A stretch of DNA of 64,000 nt from Mangifera indica (GCF_011075055.1 NC_058146.1:930001-994000), one strand, 5' to 3'. Positions 35,303 to 48,455 are shown, counted from the stretch's first letter. A program made the numbers and translations. Notes: generated from the sequence alone by a model not told the origin.

Positions 35303-38300
35303 ATGCAGCTTCCATTACAGGCTTCACTGAATTCAACCACCGCCCTAAAATGCCTACATTTGCGCATGCTTCTCCTGCTTATTTTATCAGCAACCACCTC
35401 CTTCTCCGGCCAAATTGTCAAGTACCTTCCAGGATACGACGGTGAACTCCCATTCAAGCTCGAAACTGGGTAAAGTTTCTTGCTTCATTTTGTATACGAT
35501 ATTCAATCAGTGAATTAGTAAGCTGCAAAAGGAAAATATATCAATATGTAATGTGAAAGTTTATGTTGACTGAAACAGATACATAAGCGTCAATGAGTCG
35601 GAGCTGTTCTACTATTTTATAGAGTCGCAAGGCAATCCTGAAGAAGACCCTCTATTTCTTTGGATGACTGGTGGCCCTGGCTGTTCTTCATTCAATGGAT
35701 TAATCTATGAAATCGGTAAGGATGATATTTTTACTGGTAATTTTAAGCGATATTCCTTCCTTTTTTTTTTTTTTTCAAGAGTAAATATATACATTAAAAA
35801 CCTGAAAACGGGGAGGATAGCTGAAAAACACAAACTACAAGTCAACAGAAGCCCAAAGGCTAAGACACACAATTACAAACAAAAAAGGAACCACTTGAAA
35901 ACAAAAAGGTACTAGAGACAACAATCTGAAATAAAATACCCGTGAACCCAATTTTAAGCAATATTCAATCAATATTATTATTATTATTATTAATTTGTGA
36001 TGCAAACTTTTGTACAAAAGATCACATATTATTACATGGTTAAGTGATTTTGAATTAAAAATATATTTATATAGTGATATATCATCGTTTGTGTATAAAT
36101 TTGTGTTTCTAACATTTATTAATTAACAGTGATCGGAGAATATTTAATAATTTAGAACTCTCAACATTATCATTTATGTTGAAAGAGACTGTCAACAAAA
36201 CCAAGCGATGGATCATTACACATTTTTTCTATCATGAATGAACATAGTTTTCAATTGGGAGAAGACTTTTTCCCACCTGTTTTTAACTTGAATTAATGAC
36301 AAGTTCTTAATTTTAATAGCAACATTTTTTAACCCTTCCTTCAATTACTTTTAAGTTTTAACTGCAAGAGAATGTTAAGGTGATTTTTCTGTTTGGTTTT
36401 AAAAATCTGTATTTCTTTCCCTTTTTTTTTTTTTTCCTTCTTCTTTCTCTCCCTCCTCTTCTTCCTCACTGCCATCCGATTTGACTGAGTTAGCCCCAAC
36501 CCATTTTCAATTTCTCCCTCTTGTTTTTACTATCAATCAAATTATGTGTATACAGTTTTAAATACGAATGTATAGTTAATATATCATCATATAAATAAAA
36601 AATTTTGAATTAAAGATATAAGCTAAAAGCAGGCAAAGAGTTGACAAGTCACTTCTCATTCTTTGGTTCTCACCTGTGACCACTTATTTGTATACCTTTC
36701 ACCTTGAAATCAGGACTTCTTTCCTGATAAATATGCAGTCGAAGTAGGAGTTATGAGGAAAAGTGACCAAAACACAATTTTCTATTAGAGTTCTTGTCAA
36801 GGAAACGGCCAATTCCTTTTTCTTGGCACGTTTGGATAGCTTTTTATATATGACAACTTGATGCTTGCATTACCTAATCCTCCACTTCCCTCCTCTTTTG
36901 AACCTTTTTTTTCCGATTCCACCAATTGTACTCGCACCAAGATGGTATGATTCAATTGGAATCACACCAATTCAATGTGATTTCAGTCAAATCACACAAT
37001 CACAAATGTGATTTGACTGAAGTTAAACCTAACCAGTTCATTGGGAACATTCACCATCAACAACTATTTTAAATTCATTTTTTATAATTATTAACATTGA
37101 AATTAGTATAAGCTAAGGGTGAAAAATAAATTTAATGAAGTTTTAGAGGCAAAAGTTAATTTAATAAACTTAAAATTAATGAGTATTTTCATTTTTATGG
37201 TGCACCTGGACCTGGCAACATAGTAATTGAAAAAATTAAAGTGAATAATGTATTTTTATTCTTTATATTTCTAATATGGATTTTTAATAAAACTATATCC
37301 TTTTGATATGGATTTTTTAATTTTTTTTTAGCACATTAAATTCTTCGAGCAAATATTTAATTCATATAGTAATTAATGTACTTATGTTCTGTGCAGGACC
37401 GTTGGAGTTTGATATTGACAACTACACGGGGGTTTACCAAGATTTAAATACTACCCTTATGGATGGACAAAGGTCGAGTTACAATTTTTTTTAACTATGT
37501 GTAATTATTTTTTGTATAAAATTTATATATATAAAGAATATGTTATTATATAATTTGATATTATTTTATTTTTAATTTAAAAAATTACTCAATTATGTAA
37601 TGACATCTCATCTGTATATACGAATTGAATATAAAAAATAAGTATACATAATTTTATTGTTTTTATTTTCTGTATTAAATGTTTGATTAATTTTTGTTGA
37701 TATTTCTCCAGACAGCTAGCTTCATATTCCTAGATTCACCTGTTGGCACTGGTTTCTCTTATTCTACTAACTCGGACGCCTGGGCTTCCTCTGACACTGC
37801 AGCAGCCAAAGAAGCCTATGAGTTCCTTAGAAAGGTGGGTAAATAAATTTACAATCAAAATATACACACTTATATTGAGTGCCAAATTCGAACTAATGTC
37901 ATATATCATTATATAATTAATTGATTTTAAATTATAAATAATATAACATTCAATCGTATAATGACATATATAATTTATATTTAAATTGGTATTCATTATA
38001 AATGTATATAATATTCCTCGTAAATTTAACTCGATCAAGTTCAAATTTATGAATTTGCAGTGGCTGACTGACAACCCTAAATACCTGGCTCTTGAACTTT
38101 TCATTGGCGGTGATTCTTATTCTGGCATAATTGTTCCTCTAATCACCAAGCTTGTTGTAGAGGGTAAGTTCCATATGTTCTAGTCTGATACATTCATAAT
38201 CTTCATCAATCAGAAGCTCAAAAGTCAAAATCAGTATTTCAATAATACATGTGCTGCCTTGCAGGAAAAGAAGCTGGAACCCAGCCAATTATGAATCTGA

Positions 38301-40959
38301 TAGTACGTGATCAATATTGTGGCTTTGCTTACTCTAATTTATAACTTGACTGATTCAATTTTACTTGGAACTGAATGATTTTACATAGGGGTATTTGCTC
38401 GGGAGCCCAACAACAGATCAAGTGATTAATGAAAATTCCAAAGTTGTATTTGCTCATCGCATGGCGCTTATATCAGACGAACTATATGAGGTGCCTTTAT
38501 GTATATGCCTGCATTGCTAATTTAATCATCATTTACATTTTATTTTTGTTTTTCGTTTCTTAGAATTGGTGACCATTTTGTCTATAAGGCATTGTGTTGA
38601 CACATATGTACAAATCCCACCGTCTTGTCAGTGGGCATGGGACTTTCTCCTCAGTGAGGAGGTGGGGCTGCAGAGGGTGATGTCTCTAAGTTGTGTTTAA
38701 CTATTGGCTACTCGCTTCTTATGAAGTAGCGAATAGGGTGCTACCCGCTAGACAGTATCTACAATTTATCTCATAGAGCACCGTTTTAAGATCTCCCTAA
38801 AGAATAAACATTTTGCGAGTGTTTGGTTCAATAGTAAGAGTCTTGGTAGAGTTTGGTTTAAAGACAATAATCCAAATATATATAAATATAGTGTGATAAT
38901 TAGTAATCTTATAATATAAACAATTATGGTAACGAGAGAGGTGAAAAAATAATGAGTAATATATTCTGCTGGACATGTTTTGGGTGAATCACAATAAATT
39001 GAAGTATTTGCTTTATTTATCTCATACATAATCTGGGACTTGTTTTGTACATATCAGGGATTATTAATTTACAGATTTTACAATTTTTCAGGACCTCAAA
39101 GTGTATTGCAATGAGTCCTACGTAAATATAGATCCATCCAATACAAAGTGTATAGCTGCTTATGAAATTTACGAAAAGGTAAGATGATTAATTAGCAATC
39201 CAGAGCCTGCAATAAACGATTTCTTATAAACTTCCTTGAAATGACTGGATTAATTTTTTTTTTTTTCATGATTGCAGTGCGTTAAAGAATTATTTCGCAA
39301 TGATATTTTGGAACCGAAATGCACTTTTGCGTCGCCAGACAAGGTCCAAGAAGAACTGCCACACAGGGCTCTACAAGAAAATCCCACAAATTTCATCCTT
39401 TCACCACCAAAAATTCCTGATCTCTGGTGTCGGGTAAACTTGTCTTTTTTTGTTTTTTTTCTAAATTCTTTAAATTGTGATATTAATCCGTATATGAATA
39501 AAACAAATTTGATCTGATCTGTAAGTTTATTATAGATTATAAAATACGAAATTAACATAAAGTTTTCATGAATACTTTATTGAGTCATGCTCTTTGAGTC
39601 TGTAAAGCTCTAGTTTGTGATGACTTGTCTTTCTCTTTTAAACATACTTAAATAACGATTTTCAAGAGATAAAATGTGTTTTAGAGTTTGAAAGAGAGGC
39701 TAACTAATATATAAAAAATTATTTGATTCCCCTAACAAAAGTCTAATAACTTTAAAATCCATCGAACTATTTACGTACTTTATGTTAATCTCATATGTAA
39801 ACTTTCATCTGTTCGTCAATCAAATAGCAACATTTTTACAACATCTTTGGATGCTATCATCTTGCTAATTCATTTCTTTTTCTTCTTCTCCAGACTTTTA
39901 ATTATGCGCTCTCTTACATGTGGATGAATAATGACCAAGTGCAAGATGCTTTGCACGTCCGAAAGGTTTGTGATTTACAAATAACTAGCATATATTTATG
40001 TTGTAAATAAGTAATAAACCAAAAAATTTGAATATAATTATATATATCACTTAAATTTTTATTTATTTTGGCAACAGGGATTTGTATCAGATTGGAAGAG
40101 ATGCAACAAGAGTTTATCATATACCAAGAATGTCCAGAGTGTGATTGATGTTCATCGATATCTCAGTACAAAAGGGTTACAAGTTCTAGTTGAATGGTAA
40201 GAATTGCTTAATAATAATTTAACTGAAATTAGCACCCGGACAATGTTTAAAAAAAAAAATTATACTAAAGCTACTAACTATAGATTTTGTGATGCCACAA
40301 TTGTTTAAAAAAAAAAAATGTGACTTATATTCGAAAAATTACTTATTAAAGATCCCGAAAGTTAAGATCTTGTGCGCCGGCTTTATAAAAACAAAAAGGA
40401 ATTGAGGTTTTGTGGGCGTAGGCATATAGGCGAACCATGTAAATTTGCGTATCTTGTGTGATTGTTTTCTTGTTTTGATTTCTCTTTGCTTACTGTGCAA
40501 TTTCAATTCAATGTCTTGCATCACAACAACGACAGTGGAGACCGAGACATGGTTGTTCCGTTCGTTGCCACGGTGGAGTGGATAAAGATGCTGAACTTGA
40601 CTGTTGTAAACGACTGGCGACCATGGTTTGTTGATGGGCAAGTCGCTGGGTGAGCTGAGCACTCTAGCTCCATTAATCTTGAAAAGTTAAGCTTCTTCTT
40701 AAATATGGTGCTTAATTTGTTCAAATATACTTGCAGATTTACCGTGAAGTATTCAGAACATGGATATCGGCTGACTTACGCAACTGTAAAGGCAAGTAAA
40801 CAATTTGAATACAGAATTTTGACATCCTTTTTCTTCATAATCTAAGAAAATTTTTCTCAAAATTGTGTTATATAGGGCGGGGGGCATACGGCTCCAGAGT
40901 ACTATCGAAGAGAATGTTATGAAATGTTTGACAGGTGGATCCATTGGTATCCCTTATAG
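35303..40959 (+). pseudogene. SCPL: SCPL-B: serine carboxypeptidase-like gene with a one-base deletion in exon 3
   Basis: Duplicate of SCPL-A with the same fourteen exons: 35303-35469, 35579-35715, about 37397-37472, 37712-37834, 38061-38163, 38265-38302, 38389-38490, 39092-39178, 39278-39433, 39894-39965, 40078-40196, 40536-40649, 40737-40791 and 40876-40959. Every exon except exon 3 keeps the length seen in A, and all splice sites are preserved, including the GC donor of intron 13. Exon 3 reads TACACGGGGGTTTACC where A has TACACTGGGGGCTTACC, one base fewer. This shifts the frame and reaches a stop early in exon 4, before the GGDSYSG motif. The downstream catalytic motifs ([23 protein letters not shown]) are otherwise intact, so the break is recent, or it is an assembly error next to a G run. 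AATAAA lies at 40986-40991. Confidence 0.85.
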
Positions 40960-41314
40960 CTCCTGTGATTATTAAAATGGAGCTGAATAAACAGGCAATG
41001 GAAGGTGCTTGAAATTCAAGAGAGGAGAATAATTTAATTCTATTTTTGTTGTAAGCCATTTTGGTTTCTCTTGGACTGCATGTGTTGATGTACTTTGATG
41101 GATTTATGAGTTTTGATTATCAAGCTTGAATAACTAGAGCTGAATTAGAATTATATAAAAAACGTTTAACTAAAATATGATCTGTTTTTTGAATCAATTA
41201 AGATGACACGATTCGTATTAACCTATTTAAGAAATATCTCATGTAGTACATGTAAATACCCAATTTTTTTCAACTAGTTTTGACATAAAATAACATGTTT
41301 TGTCAAAAATAAAA

Positions 41315-42094
41315 GGCCAAACGACTATTTCCCACCTAAGATTTGATGCAAACTCAATTTTTCACCTACTAATAATGAAAAATTTAAATATCTATTTATA
41401 TGTTAAATTTTATTATTATTGTTAGAACTAAAATTATCATTTATTAGCATATTTAAAAATACTAAAAGTTTATCATATTTCTACTTTCAGGTTTAAAAAC
41501 TAATAAATTCTTCTTTTCTAAAGTTTAAAAAACTTACAATTCACCCCTAGGATTTTTCCAGCAAACTATCAGCAGTCGGAGATAACAGTGACATCAATGT
41601 TCTTTCTCCCTTTTGACTTCTCTGGCAATCTTGTTTTGTTCTCAGCCAATCTCAATCAATGAAAGTCAAAGATGAAGATGTTTCTTTGTCTCTGGATGAA
41701 AGCAAATTGTGTCTTCGTCTAAAGATGAAAAATAGTCTTTGTCGATAGGTTTCCTCGATTGGTAATGACTGAAAATAGAGCAGAACTGAGAGAGAAGTTG
41801 AGAGGGAGAGAGAATGCTACCATCACCATCTTCGACAACCGACAGTGGTGGCTAAAAAAACCTTAAGAGAAAATATCGGATTTTCAAAACTTGAATGGAA
41901 GAAAATTTGTTAAATTTTTAAACTTAGAAAGATAAATGTGATAAATTTTTAGTTTTTTAATATTTTAATAAATAACAATTTTACTTTTGATAATAATAGT
42001 AAAATTTAACAGACAGACCGATATTTAAATTTTTAATAATTAATAAATAAAAAATTGAGTTTATATCAAACCTTGGGTGAGACAATAATTTGGC
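41315..42094. mobile_element. Long-inverted-repeat (foldback or Mutator-like) element, complete
   Basis: About 780 bp bounded by inverted termini: GGCCAAACGACTATTTCCCA at the left and, on the plus strand at the right, CAAACCTTGGGTGAGACAAT followed by AATTTGGCC. The inverted arms extend inward for roughly 350 bp; for example TTTTTCCAGCAAACTATC near 41555 pairs with CGACAGTGGTGGCTAAAAAA near 41840. There is no transposase frame. Related copies are at 27048-27770, 45184-45949 and 56653-57537. The class is inferred from structure only. Confidence 0.75.
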
Positions 42095-42876
42095 CAAAAT
42101 AAAATGACCCGCTGTATTGCATCTTCATTATCTATTTATTTTGTCGGCTGAGCAATAAAGATATTAAATAAAGAAATTATAGCACCATTAATTAACGTAC
42201 TACATAAATAAAATTGTATTACATAAAATATAACCAGTGCACTATTTTGTGCACTACATAGGACTATGTGTTGGTGTGCGCACAATAAAGTGACGGTGCG
42301 TAGGATGACGAGGAAGCATCGATCGCTAAGACTAAGGAGAGGATGGTGGAAATAGGCGACTGATTACTGGCGTGGTGGCACAATTGGAAAGGCGATGATA
42401 GGTAAATGGTAGAGATGAAGGGTTGGAGCAGTCATAATCCAATTTCCTAATTTATTAATCACATACTTAATTTTTTTAACAAAAACTGTTATGCTCCTTC
42501 TAAAAGATCATAATCAGTAGTTATTTTAGAGTAGCCAGTCCATTGGTATACTAGAAAGATACAAGACTTGCTTGAAGTCTATGAAATATTAATTAAAGGT
42601 AAAACTTCCTAAAGGCAAAACTTCCTAAAGAGGATAATAATTAATCCATCTATGAAACATTATGTAACATTCCTTGCGTTTGTCCTCTGGGGGCGAGTGC
42701 CCAGCTCCCTGCATTAAAAAATAATAATAATAAATAAATAAATTTAATCTCACTTTAAGCCTTAATTCCAGCCCCTAGCCTACACAGCCTGTTAGGGCCA
42801 GGATCTTTGCCGGCCTTAGGCATAGCGGACCACATCAATTTTGGCCCGGTTCAATCCGATGCGACCTATTACTGAC
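42095..42876. other. Intergenic DNA downstream of SCPL-B and SCPL-C
   Basis: This interval should contain the last exon of SCPL-C on the minus strand, but I find no sequence encoding the GGGHTAP motif in any frame. About 42660-42745 reads CCTCTGGGGGCGAGTGCCC and then (AAT)n/(AAAT)n, resembling the 3' tail of a small retroposon (weak inference). Confidence 0.45.
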
Positions 42877-45183
42877 CTTTATTGTTGCATATGTCAATCG
42901 GTATCCCTCGTTGTCGAATGTCCTCGTGTACCTACATTTTATTCAAAAGAATTTTTTACTTGAGAGTTTTACCAATAATTCTTACGAAATTTTAACCATC
43001 AGAGTGAAAATTATGAACTTACCCTGCAACTTGGCCTTCGACAAACCATGGACGCCAATCACTATCAAGGGTCAAATCCAAGAAGCTTATCCATTCTTCA
43101 ACACCATTATGTGGCATAACCATGTCGTGATCACCACTGCATTGAAATTTTTGTTGTCGTTGTTTTTTTTTTTAATGTAAAGATTTTCAGAATTTTTATT
43201 CTTTTGTGTTTTCAAAATGTCATAAAAGAATTCACCTGAAAACCAGAAGCTGCAAGCCTTTCTTTGTAAGCTCCTTATGCTGAGGAATGACTGAATTAAC
43301 ATCAACTGTGTACGACAAAGTTATGTTGCATCGGTAAAATTCCTCGACGGTTCCCTGTTGTCATAAGAAAATTTTACGAATTTTTGTTTACTGTTTCAAG
43401 TTTTCAAAAGCTTTGAAGTAAAAATTTTCAGTCACTGCATCATCGTCTTATAAAATATTATAAAAAGAAAAAATTATTTATATGGTATAATTTTTTGTAT
43501 TGTATACACCGTCACCCCACCTATCCCCCTATGAGGACTATGGTGACCTCATCCTCTCCTTGGGAGGAATAATTTGATCTCTTTCTCTTCTCTTTTTGTC
43601 TACTCCTTTTAATAACTATCAAAATAATGATGTTGTGATAAATAATTAAATATACAATGAACATTTTCATAAATTATACTTTTATGGGATAGGGAAGGGC
43701 CAAAGAGGGATATATCTATTCTATCTATACTTAAGAGGATTGTTTTTGTCTCCGTTCTCGTTTTTGTTGAGAAATCCCCTTTCTATGTGGGGATCATATT
43801 TTTTTGGGTCAAATACTATTACATCATCATATCTCTAAAAAAATGTGTTAATATGGATTAATACATAATGTATCATACCGATTTTTGATAAACTCTAATA
43901 TGTATATCATTTTTTACCAGTATGATAAACAAACACATACCTGTCGGACTCCAAGAGCTTCTTGGACAGATTCATAATTTCCCCATATGACAGACAACAA
44001 GTATGGGAGGTTCTGCCATTATTTAAAAAAAAAAAAAAACAATTAGGATAATTTACCAATGAAATATATTTTTACATTAGAAAACAATTTAGCATGCAGA
44101 GAAGCTGAAAATTCATTACATGGCAATAAAGATCTCGAGGCTGAGGCGATTGCATGATGAAATTGGCTGTGTGTTCTCTGAGATATCTTCGGACCTTTTC
44201 ATCTTCTGCTAACTCCGGAGACAAGAGGGCGCAGTAGGGTTCCAGGATATTTTGTCGATTAATCAATTCGATGCACTATAAAATCAAACATTAATAAATA
44301 AATAAATTAATCACAGTTTATGATTATGGCCATTCAAGACTTGTGAAAGATCACACTGTAAAAAATAGCATTCATAATCCATCAAATTCACCTCATCTAT
44401 AGCATCAACAGCCTCTATACATTCTGTATTGTTTGAAGCGATAACAGCATAGCTCCCATTGCAACTCTTGTTAGCTTTCTAAAATGGAAAAAAAAACACC
44501 GTTAAATTTCCCATTGAAAACAGCTCCCAACGAGTAGAGGTATCGACCTATCATTTTTTTTACGTTTAAGAGATTGATTTTTTTTAATTAAACTGATGAA
44601 ACTCTTGGATTTTCCTTTTGAAGAAATCAAACAATCTAATTTTCAGTATTTTTTTATAAAAAATACTTAACAAACGTGGTTAGAGTTGTTTGTGATTACC
44701 TCAAACAATTCATCAGGAATAAGTGCCATTCGATGGGCAAAGGGTATTTTCGCATCAGTTTCAAGGTCTGTATCAGTGTGCGGACATCCAAGGGATAATC
44801 CCTGAGATCGTTTCCAAAAGATTAAGTTCAAGAGTTAACAATAAAACTACTTACACTTAAAATAAATATCAATTTAAATACGGGACAAAGTCAGTTTAGC
44901 CATGCACCTTAAGATTAATAATGGGCTCATCTCCAGCCTCATTACCTGCAAGTCCAAGTTTTTATTATAATGTTGAGTTCAAAATCTAATTACCTTAAGC
45001 AGTTTAAATGAGTGGAGAAAATTAAGTTACCATTCAATATATCAAGGGCGATCATGGGAGAATTTATTCCAGCATATGAATCGGTGCCAATATACACTGG
45101 ATTTGCCAGGAAACTTGTATGATTGCTCAACCACTGCATTGCATTTCCGAATTAAAAAGTCTGTTAATTTACCAATAATTAAA

Positions 45184-45949
45184 TGCCAAATGACTATTTC
45201 CCACCCAAGGTTTGATGGAAAGATTGATTCCACATTTAATTTTAAAAAACCATTTTCTCACCTATCCGTTAAATTTTGTAAAAAACCGTTGAAAACACAA
45301 AAATGTGTTTAAATTAACTAACACTGTGCCCCCCCAAAGTTTACTAGTAAAAGGATACATAGATGCGCTGACGTATAATTGTATGTTGGGAGTGAACTTA
45401 ATTTTTTAAAATGTTAGGGGTGTTAAATGATTTTAAGAGGTTTTTTTAAAATTAAAAAAAGTTTGGAATGCTTTTCAAATTTTTTAAAATTTCAGTGTGT
45501 TCCTTAGTAGTTTCACAAATGACAGTTACATTCCCACAACTGAACAAAGTGCAACAAAACAGGGACATAAATATCATACTACAGACCACTGAAGCTACAA
45601 ATATATTTTTAAAATAGATATAAGTGAATATGATAAATTATGAAACAAGATAGGAAAAATAACCATTTTTCCCTAGTAAATTTAAAAAAAATGACATTTA
45701 GACCCTCACAAAATTGTTCACATTTCACTTTAACAGTTGAGTTACTGTATTATTTTAAATCTCACGGACAAAATGACAGTTAATTTCACCTTATTATAAA
45801 ATTTGAAGAAAATGATATAAACACCCTTTTATAATTAATTCTAACTACTGACTCTGGCAAATCACAAATGAGTGGAAAAATGATTGTTTCGAACTTAAAG
45901 GGTGGGAATGCAATTTATCAAACCTTGAGCGGGAAATAGTCATTTGGCC
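45184..45949. mobile_element. Long-inverted-repeat element inside SCPL-C intron 4
   Basis: Termini are GCCAAATGACTATTTCCCAC at 45185 and, inverted, GGGAAATAGTCATTTGGCC ending near 45949. Size is about 765 bp, matching the family element at 41315-42094. It lies wholly within the intron between exons 5 and 4 of the minus-strand gene and carries no coding frame. Confidence 0.8.
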
Positions 45950-46369
45950 ATGATTAAATATATCAATATTTTTATAAGTATCATAAAATAGTGAGCTCAC
46001 ATTCCTCATGAAAGTGGTAACTTGCTGTGCATTTTGAGTGTCTGTTGTATTCCAAGCTTCTAAGGTTGTGGCATAAGAGAAACCAGCTCCGACTGGTGCG
46101 TCCAGAAATAAGATGTTGGTATGCTAAAGAGAAATGGAAACCATTACTTGGGAACATTTATAGTCTTAGAACAATACTAATTCCCAGCTGGAGAAATGAA
46201 CAAAAAGAGGCACTGATGATTTATTTACCTTTGCCCATGAATTCGATTCGTATAGCAGTGTCGGTAACCCTGAAGTGTAGTTACTACGGTCGAATTTTAA
46301 TGGGCCTACAAACAAAAAAACATTAAAACTAAGAATATATGATAAACACTATTAAATAAGGGTCAAATG

Positions 46370-46830
46370 AGTCAGACTCAAACTTAATATTAGTTGGATC
46401 GATAAACTCATAAGTTCATAACTTGACTTGAATAAGATATCAATAAATTCTCAATAATTTCAAATTTTGCATTTATACTTATAAGATCTTGTTTTATAAC
46501 TTTCAATATAAAGAGTTATTTACAAATTATAAGTTATGAGGTTTATTGAACAATTAAAAAAATTAAGGGGTTTAACTGAAATTTTTTAAGTCTAATTCGT
46601 GTTAAGATATTTCCCCGCTCAAGGAGCTTGAGTTTTAAAGGTAGTTACTGCTATCTAATTTAAATGGACTTCATATAAACATAAAGACACAAACTAATTA
46701 TATAAGATGAATACTACCAAATCATGGATAAACGAGTACTTAACTTTAGTCAAGCCGGGAGTTTAAACTCTCGAGCTTGATGTTGGCTGCCTCTATGAGC
46801 TTGCAAGTTCATAGTTCAACTTAAAAGAAA
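46370..46830. repeat. GAGCTTGAG-word repeat in SCPL-C intron 2
   Basis: Decayed words such as CAAGGAGCTTGAGTTTTAAA and CTCGAGCTTGATGTTGGC; the same class as the tract at 17400-17830. Confidence 0.4.
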
Positions 46831-47490
46831 AACCTCATTAAACCCCTAATGGTTCTAAATTTTACCAAATTTTTTTTCACCAAAATCCATTATTCAAATG
46901 CCAACTAAAAGTCAACAGCCATTCAATTCGATAAGTGAAGTCAGTCATATTCTGACCTGGTTCTTTGTTCTTACTGACCAATGAAATTGCTAATTAAATA
47001 CATAAAATATTCACCTAAAAGCTACTGAAAATTTTATTAACCTGGTAAGAAGAAGAAGAGCGGATACTGAAAAACTAACCGACTTGGAAGAGGAATCCAT
47101 TCAAAGCTGAACAACCAGGGCCTCCATTAAGATAAAGAAGAAGAGGGTCACCAGCCGGATTATTTTCTGACTCCACAAAATAGTAGAAGAACTCAACATC
47201 TCCCACACTTGTATATCTGTTAAAAAAAGAAAAAAAAATCCAATTTCATACTTATCACAATTCACATTTTCTGAAGGGTGTTAAATGAAATTTAAAGTAA
47301 GAAAAGAATAGTAACGAACCCAGTTTCAAGGGTGAAAGGTAAGTCACCAGAAAAGCCAGGAAGGTTTTTGACAATGGTGGAAAAAGCAGTGCCTGAGAGA
47401 AGGAGAAGAAAAACCAGAAACTGAAAATAACTGGTATGATGGAACGCCATTGCTGCACTTTGTTTGAAGAATCATTGGAGAAAGCAAGTA

Positions 47491-47500
47491 TATTTAAAGT
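47491..47500 (-). promoter_or_regulatory. TATA-like box of SCPL-C
   Basis: TTTAAATATA on the minus strand, about 41-50 bp upstream of the SCPL-C ATG at 47450. That spacing is short for TATA plus leader, so this is a tentative call. Confidence 0.35.
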
Positions 47501-47879
47501 AAGGAGGAATGACGATAAAAAATAAAAACAGTATTGCATCGTAAAATGAGTTGAAAAGACGCTCAAATTTTGCTAGCCACAGAAAGTTAGGAAAATTAGA
47601 GCTCGGATGAATGACAGTTAGGAGGTTCTTGGAGAGAAGGCGACATGAAAGTTAGATAAAAAGGTAAAATATTATTATGATTTTTTATTGAATAAAGAAT
47701 TAGCTTGACTTGGTCCAACCTAAAAAGTAAACAGAGAGATGTTGATTTGCATACTTATGATATTGCAGCTCTTTCTATATCATATTATTTTTACCAACTT
47801 GGCAACATAGCAACTGTGTATCCTTTGAAATGAGTACTAAAAAGTAGGTGGAATGGCTATTTCCCGCCCACGGTTAAAA

Positions 47880-48455
47880 TGAATCACGTATTTCACTGTT
47901 TAAGATAGTTTGAATAGTAAAAGTGAAAAGTATCCACACATGAGATGAGAGCAAATGTTTAAAATTAATGTGATTATAATTGAGAATCATATCGATGTGG
48001 GGCAACTTCAATTAAAAAATTAGCATTGAGACTCCAATAGACTTTATTTAGGTGGGGGGCTCAAACTCATAAAATTTTTAGAAGAGGTTGATTAAAATTC
48101 AGAATATTTTATATAAAAAATTAAATTAAATAAGTAGAATGAAAGATGTTCAAAGGTTTCACAGACAGGAAAATCTTGTTTTCATTTTTTGTCTGTTGGA
48201 AGTTGAGAAGGGCGGTTGTATACCTTAGGACATATTGGTACACCCAGATTTTTTGTTGTTTTTCAAAACATGTTGAATGACAATATGGACAAGAAAATTT
48301 GAATTCTATCACGTTTTAGATAAGATAATTATTAAAGTGAGATTTTATGTCGTAAAATTTGTCATGCTATAAAGGGAGAATGACTTTTTTTTTCCACCTT
48401 CCATCAAAAGTTTGAACATTAGTTTTAATGGCCCAAAAATGGTATTTTCATTCGC

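Larger units (their letters stand above)
28294..42094. repeat. Tandem segmental duplication, unit 2
   Basis: Direct-repeat partner of 14757-27770. The left edge follows the gypsy integrase fragment at TTTGAAGGTGAGAATTGATG, and the right edge is the terminus of the inverted-repeat element at 42094. Segments present here but absent from unit 1 are about 33190-33350, 34320-34870 and 35812-36170 (the last inside SCPL-B intron 2). Confidence 0.93.
42877..47450 (-). pseudogene. SCPL: SCPL-C: serine carboxypeptidase-like gene lacking the catalytic-His exon
   Basis: Thirteen of the fourteen family exons are present on the minus strand: 47320-47450, 47080-47216, 46229-46305, 46001-46123, 45031-45133, 44908-44945, 44700-44801, 44392-44478, 44120-44275, 43941-44012, 43236-43354, 43023-43136 and 42877-42931. 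They total 1314 nt, or 438 codons, with no frameshift or stop, and all junctions are canonical. A signal peptide is evident (FQFLVFLLLLSGTAFS). Motifs are [28 protein letters not shown] with Ser175, SGDHDMVMP and WRPWFVEGQVAG. Exon 14, which carries the catalytic His and the C-terminus, is not found downstream. Reading past the last donor gives a short tail and a stop. The truncated product would lack the His of the triad. GTDSYAG also departs from GGDSYSG. A distant or diverged last exon cannot be fully excluded. Confidence 0.8.

Noticed and set aside
42660..42745. Possible SINE or LINE tail ending in (AAT)n/(AAAT)n
   Set aside because: No tRNA-derived head, A/B boxes or target duplication could be identified, so it is only mentioned as weak inference.
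48121..48312. A 63-codon minus-strand frame conserved at 61748-61939
   Set aside because: The conservation is explained by the recent D/F segmental duplication, and the frame has no motif or promoter evidence.
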